DNA of 27,907 nucleotides from UBA11889 sp046582115 (GTDB lineage: Bacteria > Pseudomonadota > Gammaproteobacteria > Pseudomonadales > Azotimanducaceae): NCBI GenBank assembly GCA_046582115.1, contig JAYGFA010000102.1, positions 1 through 27,907 of the forward strand. The letters are read 5' to 3'. Numbering within the stretch: the stretch's first letter is position 1; each line of letters starts with the position of its first letter. The translations under genes were made by a program, and so were the position numbers. Under the pieces are notes generated by a model. That model did not search any database. It saw nothing but the letters and a program-made list of their open reading frames with translations, and had not been told where the DNA came from. Of this stretch, positions 16,288 through 24,808 are shown piece by piece.

Positions 16288-17484
16288 ATGGATCTTTCTT
16301 ACGGTCCCGAATACGAGGCGTTCCGCCAGGAAGTTCGTGGATTCATCGACACGAATCGCGATAACGCGCCGCGCGGTGAAGCGATGAAATCCGATCGTGT
16401 TCGAAGTTGGCAGCGGCTCCTCATCCAGAATGGTTATACCGCTCGTACGATACCCTGCGAATACGGGGGTCATGGCGGCGAACCCGACATTATCAAAGCA
16501 CAGATAATCGGCGAAGAATTTGCCCGTTCTCAAACCCCCGGCGGGCTAGGCGGCCAGGGCATTTCCATGCTGGTGCCAACCCTGTTGGAACTCGGGACCG
16601 AGGAACAGAAAAAACAGTTCATCCCGCCAACGCTTGCTGGCGAAATGATCTGGTGCCAGGGGTATTCGGAGCCGAACGCGGGAAGCGATCTAGCGAGTTT
16701 ACGTACGTCGGCAGTGCTCGATGGCGATGAATGGGTCATTAACGGCTCCAAGATCTGGACCTCTACTGCACACCTGGCAGACTGGATTTTCTGTCTTGTC
16801 CGCACCGAGCCCGATGCGCCCAAACACCAAGGCATTAGCTTCCTGCTATTTAAGATGGATACACCCGGGATCGAAATCCGTCCCCTTGTCGATATGACCA
16901 TGGCAAGGAATTTCAACGAAGTATTTTTTACGGATGTTCGGGTACCGAAGGAGCAAATTGTTGGAAAACGCGGCGAAGGCTGGTTTGTGGCGAACGCCAT
17001 CCTCGGGCACGAGCGCGACTCGCTCGGTGATCCGAATGCCACACTCACTCGGTTAAATCGCTTAATCGAGCTTGCACGCCAGGAGACCATAGACGGCGAG
17101 CGCTTGATCGACAATCCTGTCTTTCGTGATCGTATGATGAAAATCCAAGCACGCGTCATGTCGCTGCGCTTCAATGACCAACGCGTCCATTCGTCACGGA
17201 TTAACAATTCCGACGCGCGACTCGCCCGAATGATCTCGAAGTTGCAAGGTACCGAACTACGCCACGATTTAGAGGGTCTCGCGATCGACATCATGGGAGA
17301 AATCGGACTTATGTACGGTCGCAGCGACTACCTTACCGACAACGGCTCGTGGCAACAGCAATACATGTACTTTCTGGGACTGATCATCGGCGGGGGAACT
17401 TCCCAAATTCAAAAAAACATCATCAGCGAACGTGGTTTAGGTATGCCGAAAGAACCCAAGTTCGACCAGCAGACCGAGGCGTAG
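16288..17484 (+). CDS. acyl-CoA dehydrogenase, large subunit of a heteromeric pair
   Basis: 398 residues. FAD and substrate motifs are clear: WCQGYSEPNAGSDLASLRT (about 129-147), NGSKIWTSTAHLADWIF, MARNFNEVFFTDVRVP and a C-terminal GGGTSQIQKNIISERGLGMP. At the place where medium-chain enzymes have the catalytic base (YEGTSQIQ) this protein reads GGGTSQIQ, with no Glu. That pattern occurs in paired acyl-CoA dehydrogenases such as the actinobacterial sterol side-chain enzymes, where two different subunits form the active unit. The next gene begins 1 base after its stop. The ATG has GGAG upstream. Likely substrate: a bulky or branched acyl-CoA, by family analogy only. Confidence 0.92.
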   Translation: MDLSYGPEYEAFRQEVRGFIDTNRDNAPRGEAMKSDRVRSWQRLLIQNGYTARTIPCEYGGHGGEPDIIKAQIIGEEFARSQTPGGLGGQGISMLVPTLLELGTEEQKKQFIPPTLAGEMIWCQGYSEPNAGSDLASLRTSAVLDGDEWVINGSKIWTSTAHLADWIFCLVRTEPDAPKHQGISFLLFKMDTPGIEIRPLVDMTMARNFNEVFFTDVRVPKEQIVGKRGEGWFVANAILGHERDSLGDPNATLTRLNRLIELARQETIDGERLIDNPVFRDRMMKIQARVMSLRFNDQRVHSSRINNSDARLARMISKLQGTELRHDLEGLAIDIMGEIGLMYGRSDYLTDNGSWQQQYMYFLGLIIGGGTSQIQKNIISERGLGMPKEPKFDQQTEA

Positions 17485-17485
17485 T

Positions 17486-18568
17486 ATGGAATTTGGACTC
17501 TCCGAGCAGCAAACAGCTCTTCAAGACAGCGTCAACCGCTTTCTAGACGCAAAGGCGCCACTTGAACGTGTGCGGCAATACAGCGACCAGCACGAAAAGC
17601 GAGCCGACGATATTTGGAATGGTCTGGTAGAACTCGGCCTTCCCGCGTTGCTGATACCTGAAAGCCACGGTGGCATCGAGCTCAACGCGCTAGACGCGGC
17701 GGTGACATGTGAATGCCTAGGGCGCCATGTGACTCCATCACCCTTTCTTTCAACGGCAGTGCTGGCTCCCACTGCGATAAGGCTTGCCGGTAGCGATGAA
17801 CAACAAAATCGCTATTTACCCGATATAGCTGCGGGCAAAACCACATTTGGTGCAGCTCTTTCAGAAGCGACAGGAGCTCGCCGCGATGCGGGCGTCGTCG
17901 CAACAAACGCGGAACTGAACGGCAAAGCGCTTTTTGTCATCGATCTCTACTCAGACAACTACCTGGTGGCTGACACTGACAACCAACTACACATCGTCGC
18001 TGCAGACGCGAAAGGCCTGACTATCAACGTACTCCCGCAGATCGACCGGACCAGGCCTATCGGCGAAATCATCTTTAATGACACGCCGGCGGACGCCCTC
18101 GTCGGTGACAATCAAAGTTCGGTTCTGCGGTCCGTAATTGACATAGGCCGAATCATGATCGCCGCAGACACACTGGGGGCGTCCCAAGAAATGCTAGATC
18201 GATCAGTACAATATGCGATGGAACGCGAGCAGTTTAATCGCGTGATTGCGTCGTTTCAGGCAGTGAAGCACATGTGCGCGGAGATGGCCGCCGAGATCGA
18301 GCCCAGTCGAGCCCTGCTTTGGTACGCGGCCCACACCATCGATGAAGACTCCGAGGAATCACATTTGAACGCCTGTCACGCCAAGGCCCACCTTAGCGAG
18401 GTGGGTTCGTTTGTCGGTAAGACCGCGACCATTGTCCACGGTGGGATGGGCTTTACCGATCTGTTAGGCCTTCACTACTGGTTCAAACGAATCGGTTATA
18501 ACCGCCAGATCTTAGGTGGCCCCGAGTCAGTACGAGAGGAAGCCGCGCGTGTCCAGGGACTTTGTTGA
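17486..18568 (+). CDS. acyl-CoA dehydrogenase, small subunit of a heteromeric pair
   Basis: 360 residues, shorter and more divergent than its partner. Blocks in order are MEFGLSEQQTALQDSVNRFL, LGLPALLIPESHGGIELN, CECLGRHVTPSPFLSTAVLA, AMEREQFNRVIASFQAVKHM (the FAD/helix G block) and VHGGMGFTDLLGLHYWFKR at the C-terminus. The middle beta domain lacks the usual E-P-x-x-GSD loop seen in its partner (it has SEATGARRDAG), as expected for the auxiliary subunit of an alpha2-beta2 dehydrogenase. Translation is probably coupled with the upstream gene (TAG-T-ATG). One arm of a 13-bp inverted repeat lies in its last codons. Confidence 0.92.
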   Translation: MEFGLSEQQTALQDSVNRFLDAKAPLERVRQYSDQHEKRADDIWNGLVELGLPALLIPESHGGIELNALDAAVTCECLGRHVTPSPFLSTAVLAPTAIRLAGSDEQQNRYLPDIAAGKTTFGAALSEATGARRDAGVVATNAELNGKALFVIDLYSDNYLVADTDNQLHIVAADAKGLTINVLPQIDRTRPIGEIIFNDTPADALVGDNQSSVLRSVIDIGRIMIAADTLGASQEMLDRSVQYAMEREQFNRVIASFQAVKHMCAEMAAEIEPSRALLWYAAHTIDEDSEESHLNACHAKAHLSEVGSFVGKTATIVHGGMGFTDLLGLHYWFKRIGYNRQILGGPESVREEAARVQGLC

Positions 18569-18614
18569 TTTCGAAGAGGTTTAGCGTGCATACCGACCTA
18601 CTACTGACTCGGGG
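18520..18614. repeat. perfect 13-bp inverted repeat between the dehydrogenase operon and lon
   Basis: CCCCGAGTCAGTA at 18520-18532, inside the last codons of the dehydrogenase gene, is exactly complementary to TACTGACTCGGGG at 18602-18614, with 69 bases between. A few G-T pairs could extend the stem outward. In the read-through transcript it would form a long stem enclosing the dehydrogenase stop codon. No T-run follows, so it is not a standard terminator. It ends on the first base of the proposed heat-shock -35 box. Confidence 0.5.
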
Positions 18615-18642
18615 TTGAAATATGTACCCGGCGACCTCACAT
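18614..18642 (+). promoter_or_regulatory. sigma-32-like promoter for lon
   Basis: GTTGAAA (18614-18620), 14 bases, then CCTCACAT (18635-18642) resembles the heat-shock consensus CTTGAAA-N13-15-CCCCATnT, with six of seven -35 positions and the normal spacing. lon is a classic heat-shock gene. Transcription would start near 18649, which makes GTG 18649 almost leaderless and favours a slightly later translation start. Short motif match only. Confidence 0.35.
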
Positions 18643-18648
18643 TAGGCC

Positions 18649-20997
18649 GTGACGCAAAGAACTTCTGGAAAGTCCGTGCCGACACTGCCTCTTCTGCCTT
18701 TAAAGAACCTGGTCATCTTTCCTACCCTCGTTGCACCAGTTGCCGTGGGGCGCGCGCGTTCACTCGCGTCCGTCAAGGTATCTGCGGAAGGAAACCGTGA
18801 AGTCATTGTCGTATTGCAGCGCGATCCCGAAGCGGAAGAACCCACGCAAGACGAACTTCACGAGATCGGTACGCTATGTACAGTGTCCCGCGTCGAGGAG
18901 CGTAATGGCGGTGCCCAGGTCATCGTTCAAGGAAATCAACGCGTTCGTATCGATAGCGTCAAGCCAGTGGACGACTACCTGTCCGTCTCGTATACCCCCA
19001 TCGACAACCTTTCGATCGTCCTGGATGACAAAGTACAACCAAGAATTGAAGCTTTACACCGTGAAGCGCTTGAGCTTGCGAGAGATATAGCGAATTCGCT
19101 AAATCCCGACAAGGGAGACCAGATTTTTCATCAGTTTATCGGTCAGATCGACGAACCCATTAGTCAGATGTACAAGATTGCGTCGGTGGCACAGAACCTC
19201 TCTACCGAAGAACGCCAAGAGCTGCTCCAGCTCAATTCTGCAGAAGAGCTAATGACCCGCATCCATGAAGTGTTACAACATGAGCATGCGGTGACTGAGA
19301 TCCAGAAGGAAATTCAAAATCAGGCGCGTGAAGACGTCGAGAATCAACAGAGGGAGCATGTACTACGGAACCAAAAACGTGCTATCGAACAGGCGTTAGG
19401 CGAAGAAGAAGGCGACGAGGATCTCGCTGAGCTGAAAGACGAGCTGCGACAGGCAAATCTACCCGAGGCCGTCCAGAAGGAGGTCGATCGTGAACTAAAG
19501 AGACTGTCACGCATGTCGCCTAACGCGGCAGATTTCCAGGTTTCGCGTGGTTATCTGGAACTCGTCGCAGAATTGCCATGGAACGTTGTCACGGAAGACA
19601 ACCTCGAACTTCAATCCGCCAAGGATGTCCTCGAAGAAGACCACTTTGGTCTCGACGAGATCAAGGAACGGATACTCGAAGCTTTGGCGGTGTTGTTACT
19701 AAATCCCGATTCAAAGGCCTCCATCCTCTGTTTTATCGGCCCTCCTGGAGTTGGTAAGACATCGCTCGGACAGTCGATCGCGCGCGCAATGGGACGAAAG
19801 TTCGAGCGTATGAGTCTCGGTGGCTTGCATGATGAAGCGGAACTGCGGGGCCACCGCCGTACGTATATCGGCGCCATGCCAGGCCGCATCTTACAATCCA
19901 TACGGCGCTGTGGCGTTCGCAATCCCGTGCTGATGCTGGACGAATTGGACAAGATGGGGCGTGACTATCGGGGCGATCCGGGTGCGGCCTTGATGGAGAT
20001 ACTCGATCCTGAACAAAACAAAGAATTCCGGGACAACTATTTAAATCTTCCCTTCGATCTTTCCAAGGTATTCTTTATCACCACAGCGAATACGCTTGAG
20101 GGTATACCCCGAGCCCTCATCGATCGCATGGAAGTGCTTGAACTGACGGGTTATAGCGAACTCGAGAAAGTCGAGATCGCTCGACGTTTCCTCATACCGA
20201 GACAACAAGAGAACGCGGGGCTTAAGCCCGAACAACTCGAACTGACCGACAAAGGCCTGCGTCTCGCGATTCAACGCTATACCCGCGAAGCCGGCGTGCG
20301 CGAACTCGAGCGCACAATTGGCCGCCTTGCTCGGAAACGGGCCAAAGACAGTCTGCTCAATGAGCCGCAGACGCAGCCGCTTGATGAGGCGTCCATCACG
20401 GGCATGTTGGGGCCGGAGCGCTTCAAGTCCGACAGAAGTCGCGCGCGATTGACTAATGGCGTCGCAACGGGGTTGGCATGGACCGAGACTGGTGGCGATA
20501 TCCTGTACGTTGAGGCTTCTCTAACGCACAAGGACGAGAAAGTGACGATTACCGGCCACATTGGTCAGGTAATGCAGGAATCCGTAAAGGCAGCCCGTTC
20601 TTGCATCTGGTCGGAGGCGGATAGTCTCAATATCGACAGATCAAAAATCGAAAGTTCTGGCGTTCATGTTCACGTCCCCGCCGGAGCTGTCCCCAAGGAC
20701 GGCCCCTCAGCCGGTATTACGATGGCAACCGCCCTGGCCTCCGCGTATAGCGAAAAGCCGGTACGCGACGACATCGCCATGACGGGCGAACTGACGCTCT
20801 CGGGACTCGTACTCCCTGTTGGCGGGATACGTGAGAAAGTTCTCGCTGCGCATCGGTATGGGATCCGTCACGTAATTCTTCCGAAAGAAAATGAGCCCGA
20901 ACTGGAGAAGCTGCCCGAAGCAATACGCAGTGAAATGGAACTTTCGTTGGTGGAGACCCTTTCTGACGTAGTAAAGCTGGCGATCCCCGAACTCTAG
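18649..20997 (+). CDS. lon: ATP-dependent Lon protease (LonA)
   Basis: 782 residues from GTG 18649. The N-terminal substrate domain starts at PTLPLLPLKNLVIFP. A coiled-coil region (about 210-290) precedes the AAA+ module with Walker A GPPGVGKT (364-371) and Walker B VLMLDELDK (427-435). The C-terminal protease has the Ser-Lys dyad: S687 in PKDGPSAGI and K730 in GGIREKVLAAH, spaced 43 residues as in E. coli Lon. It degrades misfolded and short-lived regulatory proteins in the cytoplasm. If translation begins at the internal GTG 18676, after GGAAAG, the key residues become K361, S678 and K721, nearly the E. coli numbering; this fits the heat-shock-like promoter better. Confidence 0.97.
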   Translation: MTQRTSGKSVPTLPLLPLKNLVIFPTLVAPVAVGRARSLASVKVSAEGNREVIVVLQRDPEAEEPTQDELHEIGTLCTVSRVEERNGGAQVIVQGNQRVRIDSVKPVDDYLSVSYTPIDNLSIVLDDKVQPRIEALHREALELARDIANSLNPDKGDQIFHQFIGQIDEPISQMYKIASVAQNLSTEERQELLQLNSAEELMTRIHEVLQHEHAVTEIQKEIQNQAREDVENQQREHVLRNQKRAIEQALGEEEGDEDLAELKDELRQANLPEAVQKEVDRELKRLSRMSPNAADFQVSRGYLELVAELPWNVVTEDNLELQSAKDVLEEDHFGLDEIKERILEALAVLLLNPDSKASILCFIGPPGVGKTSLGQSIARAMGRKFERMSLGGLHDEAELRGHRRTYIGAMPGRILQSIRRCGVRNPVLMLDELDKMGRDYRGDPGAALMEILDPEQNKEFRDNYLNLPFDLSKVFFITTANTLEGIPRALIDRMEVLELTGYSELEKVEIARRFLIPRQQENAGLKPEQLELTDKGLRLAIQRYTREAGVRELERTIGRLARKRAKDSLLNEPQTQPLDEASITGMLGPERFKSDRSRARLTNGVATGLAWTETGGDILYVEASLTHKDEKVTITGHIGQVMQESVKAARSCIWSEADSLNIDRSKIESSGVHVHVPAGAVPKDGPSAGITMATALASAYSEKPVRDDIAMTGELTLSGLVLPVGGIREKVLAAHRYGIRHVILPKENEPELEKLPEAIRSEMELSLVETLSDVVKLAIPEL

Positions 20998-21021
20998 CGG
21001 ACGCGATGCGTTCCCCAATTG

Positions 21022-22167
21022 TTACTTCAATTCGGCCGTAATGGCCGGATATCGCCGTTCATCACCATCGAAAAGGCGTGCAGCAAGCCTTCCTATCTCA
21101 TCGGAAGATTTGGCTGCTTGGCCGCAACCGCCTACAGCAACCGCCGTTCGATCATTCAACCAGTCAAGGTACGGGTAGCCAGTGACAGTATACGTAATCA
21201 CACACCGCAGTTCCCGCATCGTGCAGTCACGAATACTCGGTATCAACGTCCCAATGGTTTGTTGAAGTGCTCGTCGATCGACGCTCACATCGCCTTTATT
21301 CCGAAACCACGACACTTTATCCGCTCGAGATTTCAATGAATGGTCAAATTCAGCAGTTCCAATTTTCATATACCGTTTACCGTCGGGGTAACCCACGGGC
21401 GGAAGAATGTAGAACTCAGAAAGGGCGAGTCCTTTCGCGTCTTCAGCAATGAGCGAAGGTATGGCAGATGAGACTTCCTGATCCACCGCGACCAATAAGA
21501 CAACACGACCCTGCACATCCAGTTTCAACGGCGCCCCTGTGAGCGCGGGATCACTGAAGCTCCCCGTGGCTATTAGAACGCGTTCTACCTGAAAGCTGTT
21601 TCCGTCCACTGTCTCGATGGATACCCGATCTGCAGCAGACCGCCCAATCCGCTCCACTTCTGAATACCGAACCTTCGCGCCCGCCCGTTCGGCGAGAATC
21701 AGTTGCGCTCTGACGAGCTCTCGAGGATTTATCACTCCCGCGTCCGTAGTTTGCGCCTCAATTTCTGTGTTGGCACCGAAGTCGATGTTGCCGAAGTCCT
21801 CGGGTTGCATGGTTCGCGAGGCGGTCGAAAAATCGTCAGCGACATTCCTCACGCAATCGACATATCGGGAGCCGGGCGGACCGAACGCTGCGAAGCCAAC
21901 CGCCTCGTAAAAGGCGACCCCTGACTCATGCTCTAAGTCTAAATACCGATCCACCGACGCCCGGGCCATGCGGGCCCAATCCCTGTCGGTATCAAGCGTA
22001 CGGGTAATACGCCCAGCGTCGTAGTGTGATGCAAAAACGCCGTTGTGCTGCGCGAAAGACGCTGGTTCCCGCGAGGCAAATCCCACCACGTCGACCCCGG
22101 AACGTGCGAGATATTTCATAGCTGCGGAACCGATCATGCCGCAGCCCACCACAGCTACCTGCGCCAC
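21022..22167 (-). CDS. FAD-dependent amine/amino-acid oxidase (monomeric sarcosine oxidase-like)
   Basis: 381 residues of the DAO/glycine-oxidase superfamily, near the length of monomeric sarcosine oxidase. The FAD loop is VAVVGCGMIGSAAMKYLARSG (GxGxxG at 8-13). The substrate-domain stretch SHYDAGRITRTLD resembles the sarcosine/N-methyltryptophan oxidase signature. A Cys at 322 in MRELRCVITYTVTG lies where those enzymes attach FAD covalently, and VAVGGCGQAAKSS stands at the usual GHGFKFS site with the His replaced by Cys. It likely oxidises a secondary amine or amino acid with release of peroxide; the changed active site argues against sarcosine itself. It is convergent with lon at 24 bases. 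Confidence 0.85.
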   Translation of the reverse strand: MAQVAVVGCGMIGSAAMKYLARSGVDVVGFASREPASFAQHNGVFASHYDAGRITRTLDTDRDWARMARASVDRYLDLEHESGVAFYEAVGFAAFGPPGSRYVDCVRNVADDFSTASRTMQPEDFGNIDFGANTEIEAQTTDAGVINPRELVRAQLILAERAGAKVRYSEVERIGRSAADRVSIETVDGNSFQVERVLIATGSFSDPALTGAPLKLDVQGRVVLLVAVDQEVSSAIPSLIAEDAKGLALSEFYILPPVGYPDGKRYMKIGTAEFDHSLKSRADKVSWFRNKGDVSVDRRALQQTIGTLIPSIRDCTMRELRCVITYTVTGYPYLDWLNDRTAVAVGGCGQAAKSSDEIGRLAARLFDGDERRYPAITAELK

Positions 22168-22233
22168 GTGACTCTCAGCTGGACAGCTCTACGCCAATAT
22201 GCGGCTCGATTTTCAACATGTAGTGCTCTTAAT

Positions 22234-23922
22234 TTAAAGCTCACGCAAGACCCTGAACCCCAGTGAATCGCTGGCCTTAGTCCCGACACTTCGAAAACTT
22301 ACCCGCGCCTCATTAGGCCCAGAAAACCAATCGCCGCCCCGCACGACATGCCCCGGCGTGTTACAGATACTGGTCCGAGCCTTCGCAGTAGAGGGTGCCC
22401 CTTCGTGATTTTGATGCCAGCAATCAGCGACCCACTCCTGCGCATTACCTAACATATCGTAAAGGCCAAACGGGTTTGGTTTAAAACTTCCGACGGGTGC
22501 GAGCTTAACGACGCCATCGCTACAGGAAGCGACGGCGTCTTTCTTGAATTGCGTGCGCATCGACTGATCTCCAACGTTCTCGTATTCGCACAATCGATTC
22601 GCATCGGATCCGAAATAATACTCAGACTTCGTCCCGCCACGTGCAGCGTACTCCCACTCCGCTTCACTCGGTAAACGGTAGACGTAGGAGGTCACCTGGC
22701 TTAACCAACGCAAATAACCATCAACCTGACCTCGGGTCAGATTCGTGACAGGCACTCCGTCTTCTCCACCCAGGTCTTCGAACCGGTTGTACTCGCCTCG
22801 GGTTAATTCGTAGACAGATATTGCGAACGGTTGCGTCACTGATACGGTGCGCGTAGGCCTTTCGTCCGGATAGCCATCCACAGCGCCCATGACAAAAGAT
22901 CCAGCGCTCAAGATCTTTAGCAGCGGGCCACCATCGCCCCCCTGCAACTCGTCGCGAAATTCACGGCCGGGAGAGATTAGAAACTTTTTCATCGCGATGT
23001 TGTGGTTAAGCCCCGCCGTAGTCATCTTCACGTTTCTTTCGTAGTTGCGGTAACCCAGCGCCTTCGCACGAATCACCACGTCTCCCGTAGGTACCTGCAT
23101 ATGGTCAAAATAGTCAAAATTTCGGCGACCGCTACCCACACTGTATCGGATAGTGACCGCCGCTTCCCGCGGCGAGACCGACAAATTCAGTCGTCCGTAC
23201 TCTCTTTCAAGCCGAACACTATGCGTGTTCGCCCTTTGCTGCACAGCCATCCAAGATGTCTGGCTCGTATAACCCGTATGGGACACCTCCACCTCGTAAC
23301 TGCCGATCGGTAACAACATCCGCGGTTCGTACGGTTGTTCTATACCAATGAGTCGGACCGTGGCGATTTTGGGCACCTTTTCAATCGTCAGGGAACCCAT
23401 AGGCACGCGGGCTAGTTCATAGGTCCGCGAAACACTCGCGTTCGGCTTTAGCTCAATTGTTTCGGTGATCGGCTCGCGCCCGTAGATAAAAACGCGTACT
23501 ACATGCGTACCCGTTGGAAGATTCTGCAGTTTGATCGGCGTTCGCTCCTCGACTTCTTTACCATCAACCGATACCTGAGCGGATTTAGGGTTGGTGATAA
23601 TTTCTAGATTGCCAAAGGCCGGCTCCAACGTAATTTCGAGCGTTTTACTTTTGCCACGAACAAGTTCGAGCCGTTCGACGTGGTTCGGATGAAAAGGATG
23701 CTCCAGTTTCAACACGGTTTTCCCTGGACGTGATTCATGGCGAAGTGGCGTGGTCCCAATACGTTTCGCATCGAGGAATACACTTGCCCCGACAGGGCTC
23801 GTATTGATGCGTAGCGTCGCTGTGCCAAGTAATAGGCGAGTCAGCGGACCTTCAGCGCTCCAATCGATTACGAGCGTCAGAACGATCGCAATCGGTAAAT
23901 AAAGCCACTTTGATCTCGACAT
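22234..23922 (-). CDS. membrane-anchored PEGA-repeat protein with C-terminal FGE-sulfatase (SUMF1-like) domain
   Basis: 562 residues from ATG 23922; the frame is open to a GTG at 23970. A single N-terminal membrane helix (about 6-22, WLYLPIAIVLTLVIDW) puts the rest outside the cytoplasm. Then come about four PEGA-type beta repeats of roughly 70 residues (starting at TLRINTSPVGASVFLD, GNLEIITNPKSAQVSVDGKE, GSLTIEKVPKIATVRL and GRLNLSVSPREAAVTI). The last ~220 residues are an FGE-sulfatase domain: GSFVMGAVDGYPDE, YELTRGEYNRF, YRLPSEAEWEYAARGG, NPFGLYDMLGNAQEWVADCW, HVVRGGDWF and LGFRVLREL. Many such domains are C-type-lectin-like modules without sulfatase-activating chemistry. No kinase domain is attached. 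Its role is unknown; surface binding or envelope assembly is a guess. Confidence 0.88.
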   Translation of the reverse strand: MSRSKWLYLPIAIVLTLVIDWSAEGPLTRLLLGTATLRINTSPVGASVFLDAKRIGTTPLRHESRPGKTVLKLEHPFHPNHVERLELVRGKSKTLEITLEPAFGNLEIITNPKSAQVSVDGKEVEERTPIKLQNLPTGTHVVRVFIYGREPITETIELKPNASVSRTYELARVPMGSLTIEKVPKIATVRLIGIEQPYEPRMLLPIGSYEVEVSHTGYTSQTSWMAVQQRANTHSVRLEREYGRLNLSVSPREAAVTIRYSVGSGRRNFDYFDHMQVPTGDVVIRAKALGYRNYERNVKMTTAGLNHNIAMKKFLISPGREFRDELQGGDGGPLLKILSAGSFVMGAVDGYPDERPTRTVSVTQPFAISVYELTRGEYNRFEDLGGEDGVPVTNLTRGQVDGYLRWLSQVTSYVYRLPSEAEWEYAARGGTKSEYYFGSDANRLCEYENVGDQSMRTQFKKDAVASCSDGVVKLAPVGSFKPNPFGLYDMLGNAQEWVADCWHQNHEGAPSTAKARTSICNTPGHVVRGGDWFSGPNEARVSFRSVGTKASDSLGFRVLREL

Positions 23923-24045
23923 CGAGACACTTCTTGCGGAAGTTTTGTCGGTGCGCAGTTTACGGTGCACTGCGGAAATGTCGATGCCCGACGTTCGGGA
24001 TGATTGAACTAATTCTGTCGGCGAAACATCCTCGGTGGTCGCCTC

Positions 24046-24711
24046 TCACTTTGTTTTCCGGTAGACCAGCTCGTTACCGTTCTTGTCGCACACTCGGGTT
24101 AGCCCGGCAACACGAAAGCAATAGGCAGCTTTTTGTCCTAATGATCGCGGCCGATTCATCGCATGGCTAAGATCTGCAGACGTGAACGTACCCGACAGGT
24201 CCCTCGCCAGTCGATTAAACAAATCTTCCATCGAACCAACGGTAACCACCTCTACCATTTTAATGAGATGTCGGCCTGCTGTTACCCATCCTCGCTTTCT
24301 ACGTCCGCGCCGACCGTCGTAAACCCGCTGTTCCTCTTCTTCTATCAATACCACGTCGACCTCGAAGTTGGGGTCATTCAGCATCTGCGGGATGTAGACG
24401 AGCTCCGAGAAAATATCAAACAATGTTCCGTGTTTTGGCGAGACACGCCGGTTCTCGGCATCATTTTGAACTTTTATAATGGTACGAGTCTGGGCAATCG
24501 GATGGACTAGCTTTACCCGGTGTGTTGAAAGAAACACCGGCAATTTCTTCTTCAGAGCACCAAAACCTCGCGTTTGGATTTCAATGATTTGATCGCCGGA
24601 GACAATATCCGCGACAAAACCGTCGACACTGACTTCCTCTCGGGAAGCGGGATGCGCGTACAGCGCTTTTAACGCGTGATGTAGTGGGCCCTCGTTAAGG
24701 GTTCCGATCAC
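24046..24711 (-). CDS. conserved hypothetical with nuclease-like N-terminus and winged-helix-like C-terminus
   Basis: 221 residues from a GTG. The start MIGTLNEGPLHHALKALY, the core VDGFVADIVSGDQIIEIQTR, KLVHPIAQTRTIIKV, SPKHGTLFDIFSELVYIPQM, FEVDVVLIEEEEQRVYDG and the basic GRRGRRKRGW match a family of hypothetical proteins I recall from several phyla. D35, E44 and Q46, on adjoining strands followed by a KKK helix start, look like a PD-(D/E)xK nuclease core (D-x8-ExQ). The last ~50 residues (FTSADLSHAMNRPRSLGQKAAYCFRVAG) look like a winged helix. A DNA-acting enzyme is my inference; no activity is known to me. It is flanked by the PEGA protein and a divergent small protein gene. Confidence 0.7.
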   Translation of the reverse strand: MIGTLNEGPLHHALKALYAHPASREEVSVDGFVADIVSGDQIIEIQTRGFGALKKKLPVFLSTHRVKLVHPIAQTRTIIKVQNDAENRRVSPKHGTLFDIFSELVYIPQMLNDPNFEVDVVLIEEEEQRVYDGRRGRRKRGWVTAGRHLIKMVEVVTVGSMEDLFNRLARDLSGTFTSADLSHAMNRPRSLGQKAAYCFRVAGLTRVCDKNGNELVYRKTK

Positions 24712-24808
24712 ATCGGGTCACTAAATTGATTGGTGTTTTGCACTTTACCTCAGCGAGAACAGAGAGGCATACTCAGGCAGGCGAAGAACACACTTGAAGG
24801 AGAATCGC

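Noticed and set aside
16530..17294. 254-codon minus-strand open frame opposite the acyl-CoA dehydrogenase
   Set aside because: Ser/Arg-rich translation without a recognisable domain, fully inside a clear gene on the other strand.
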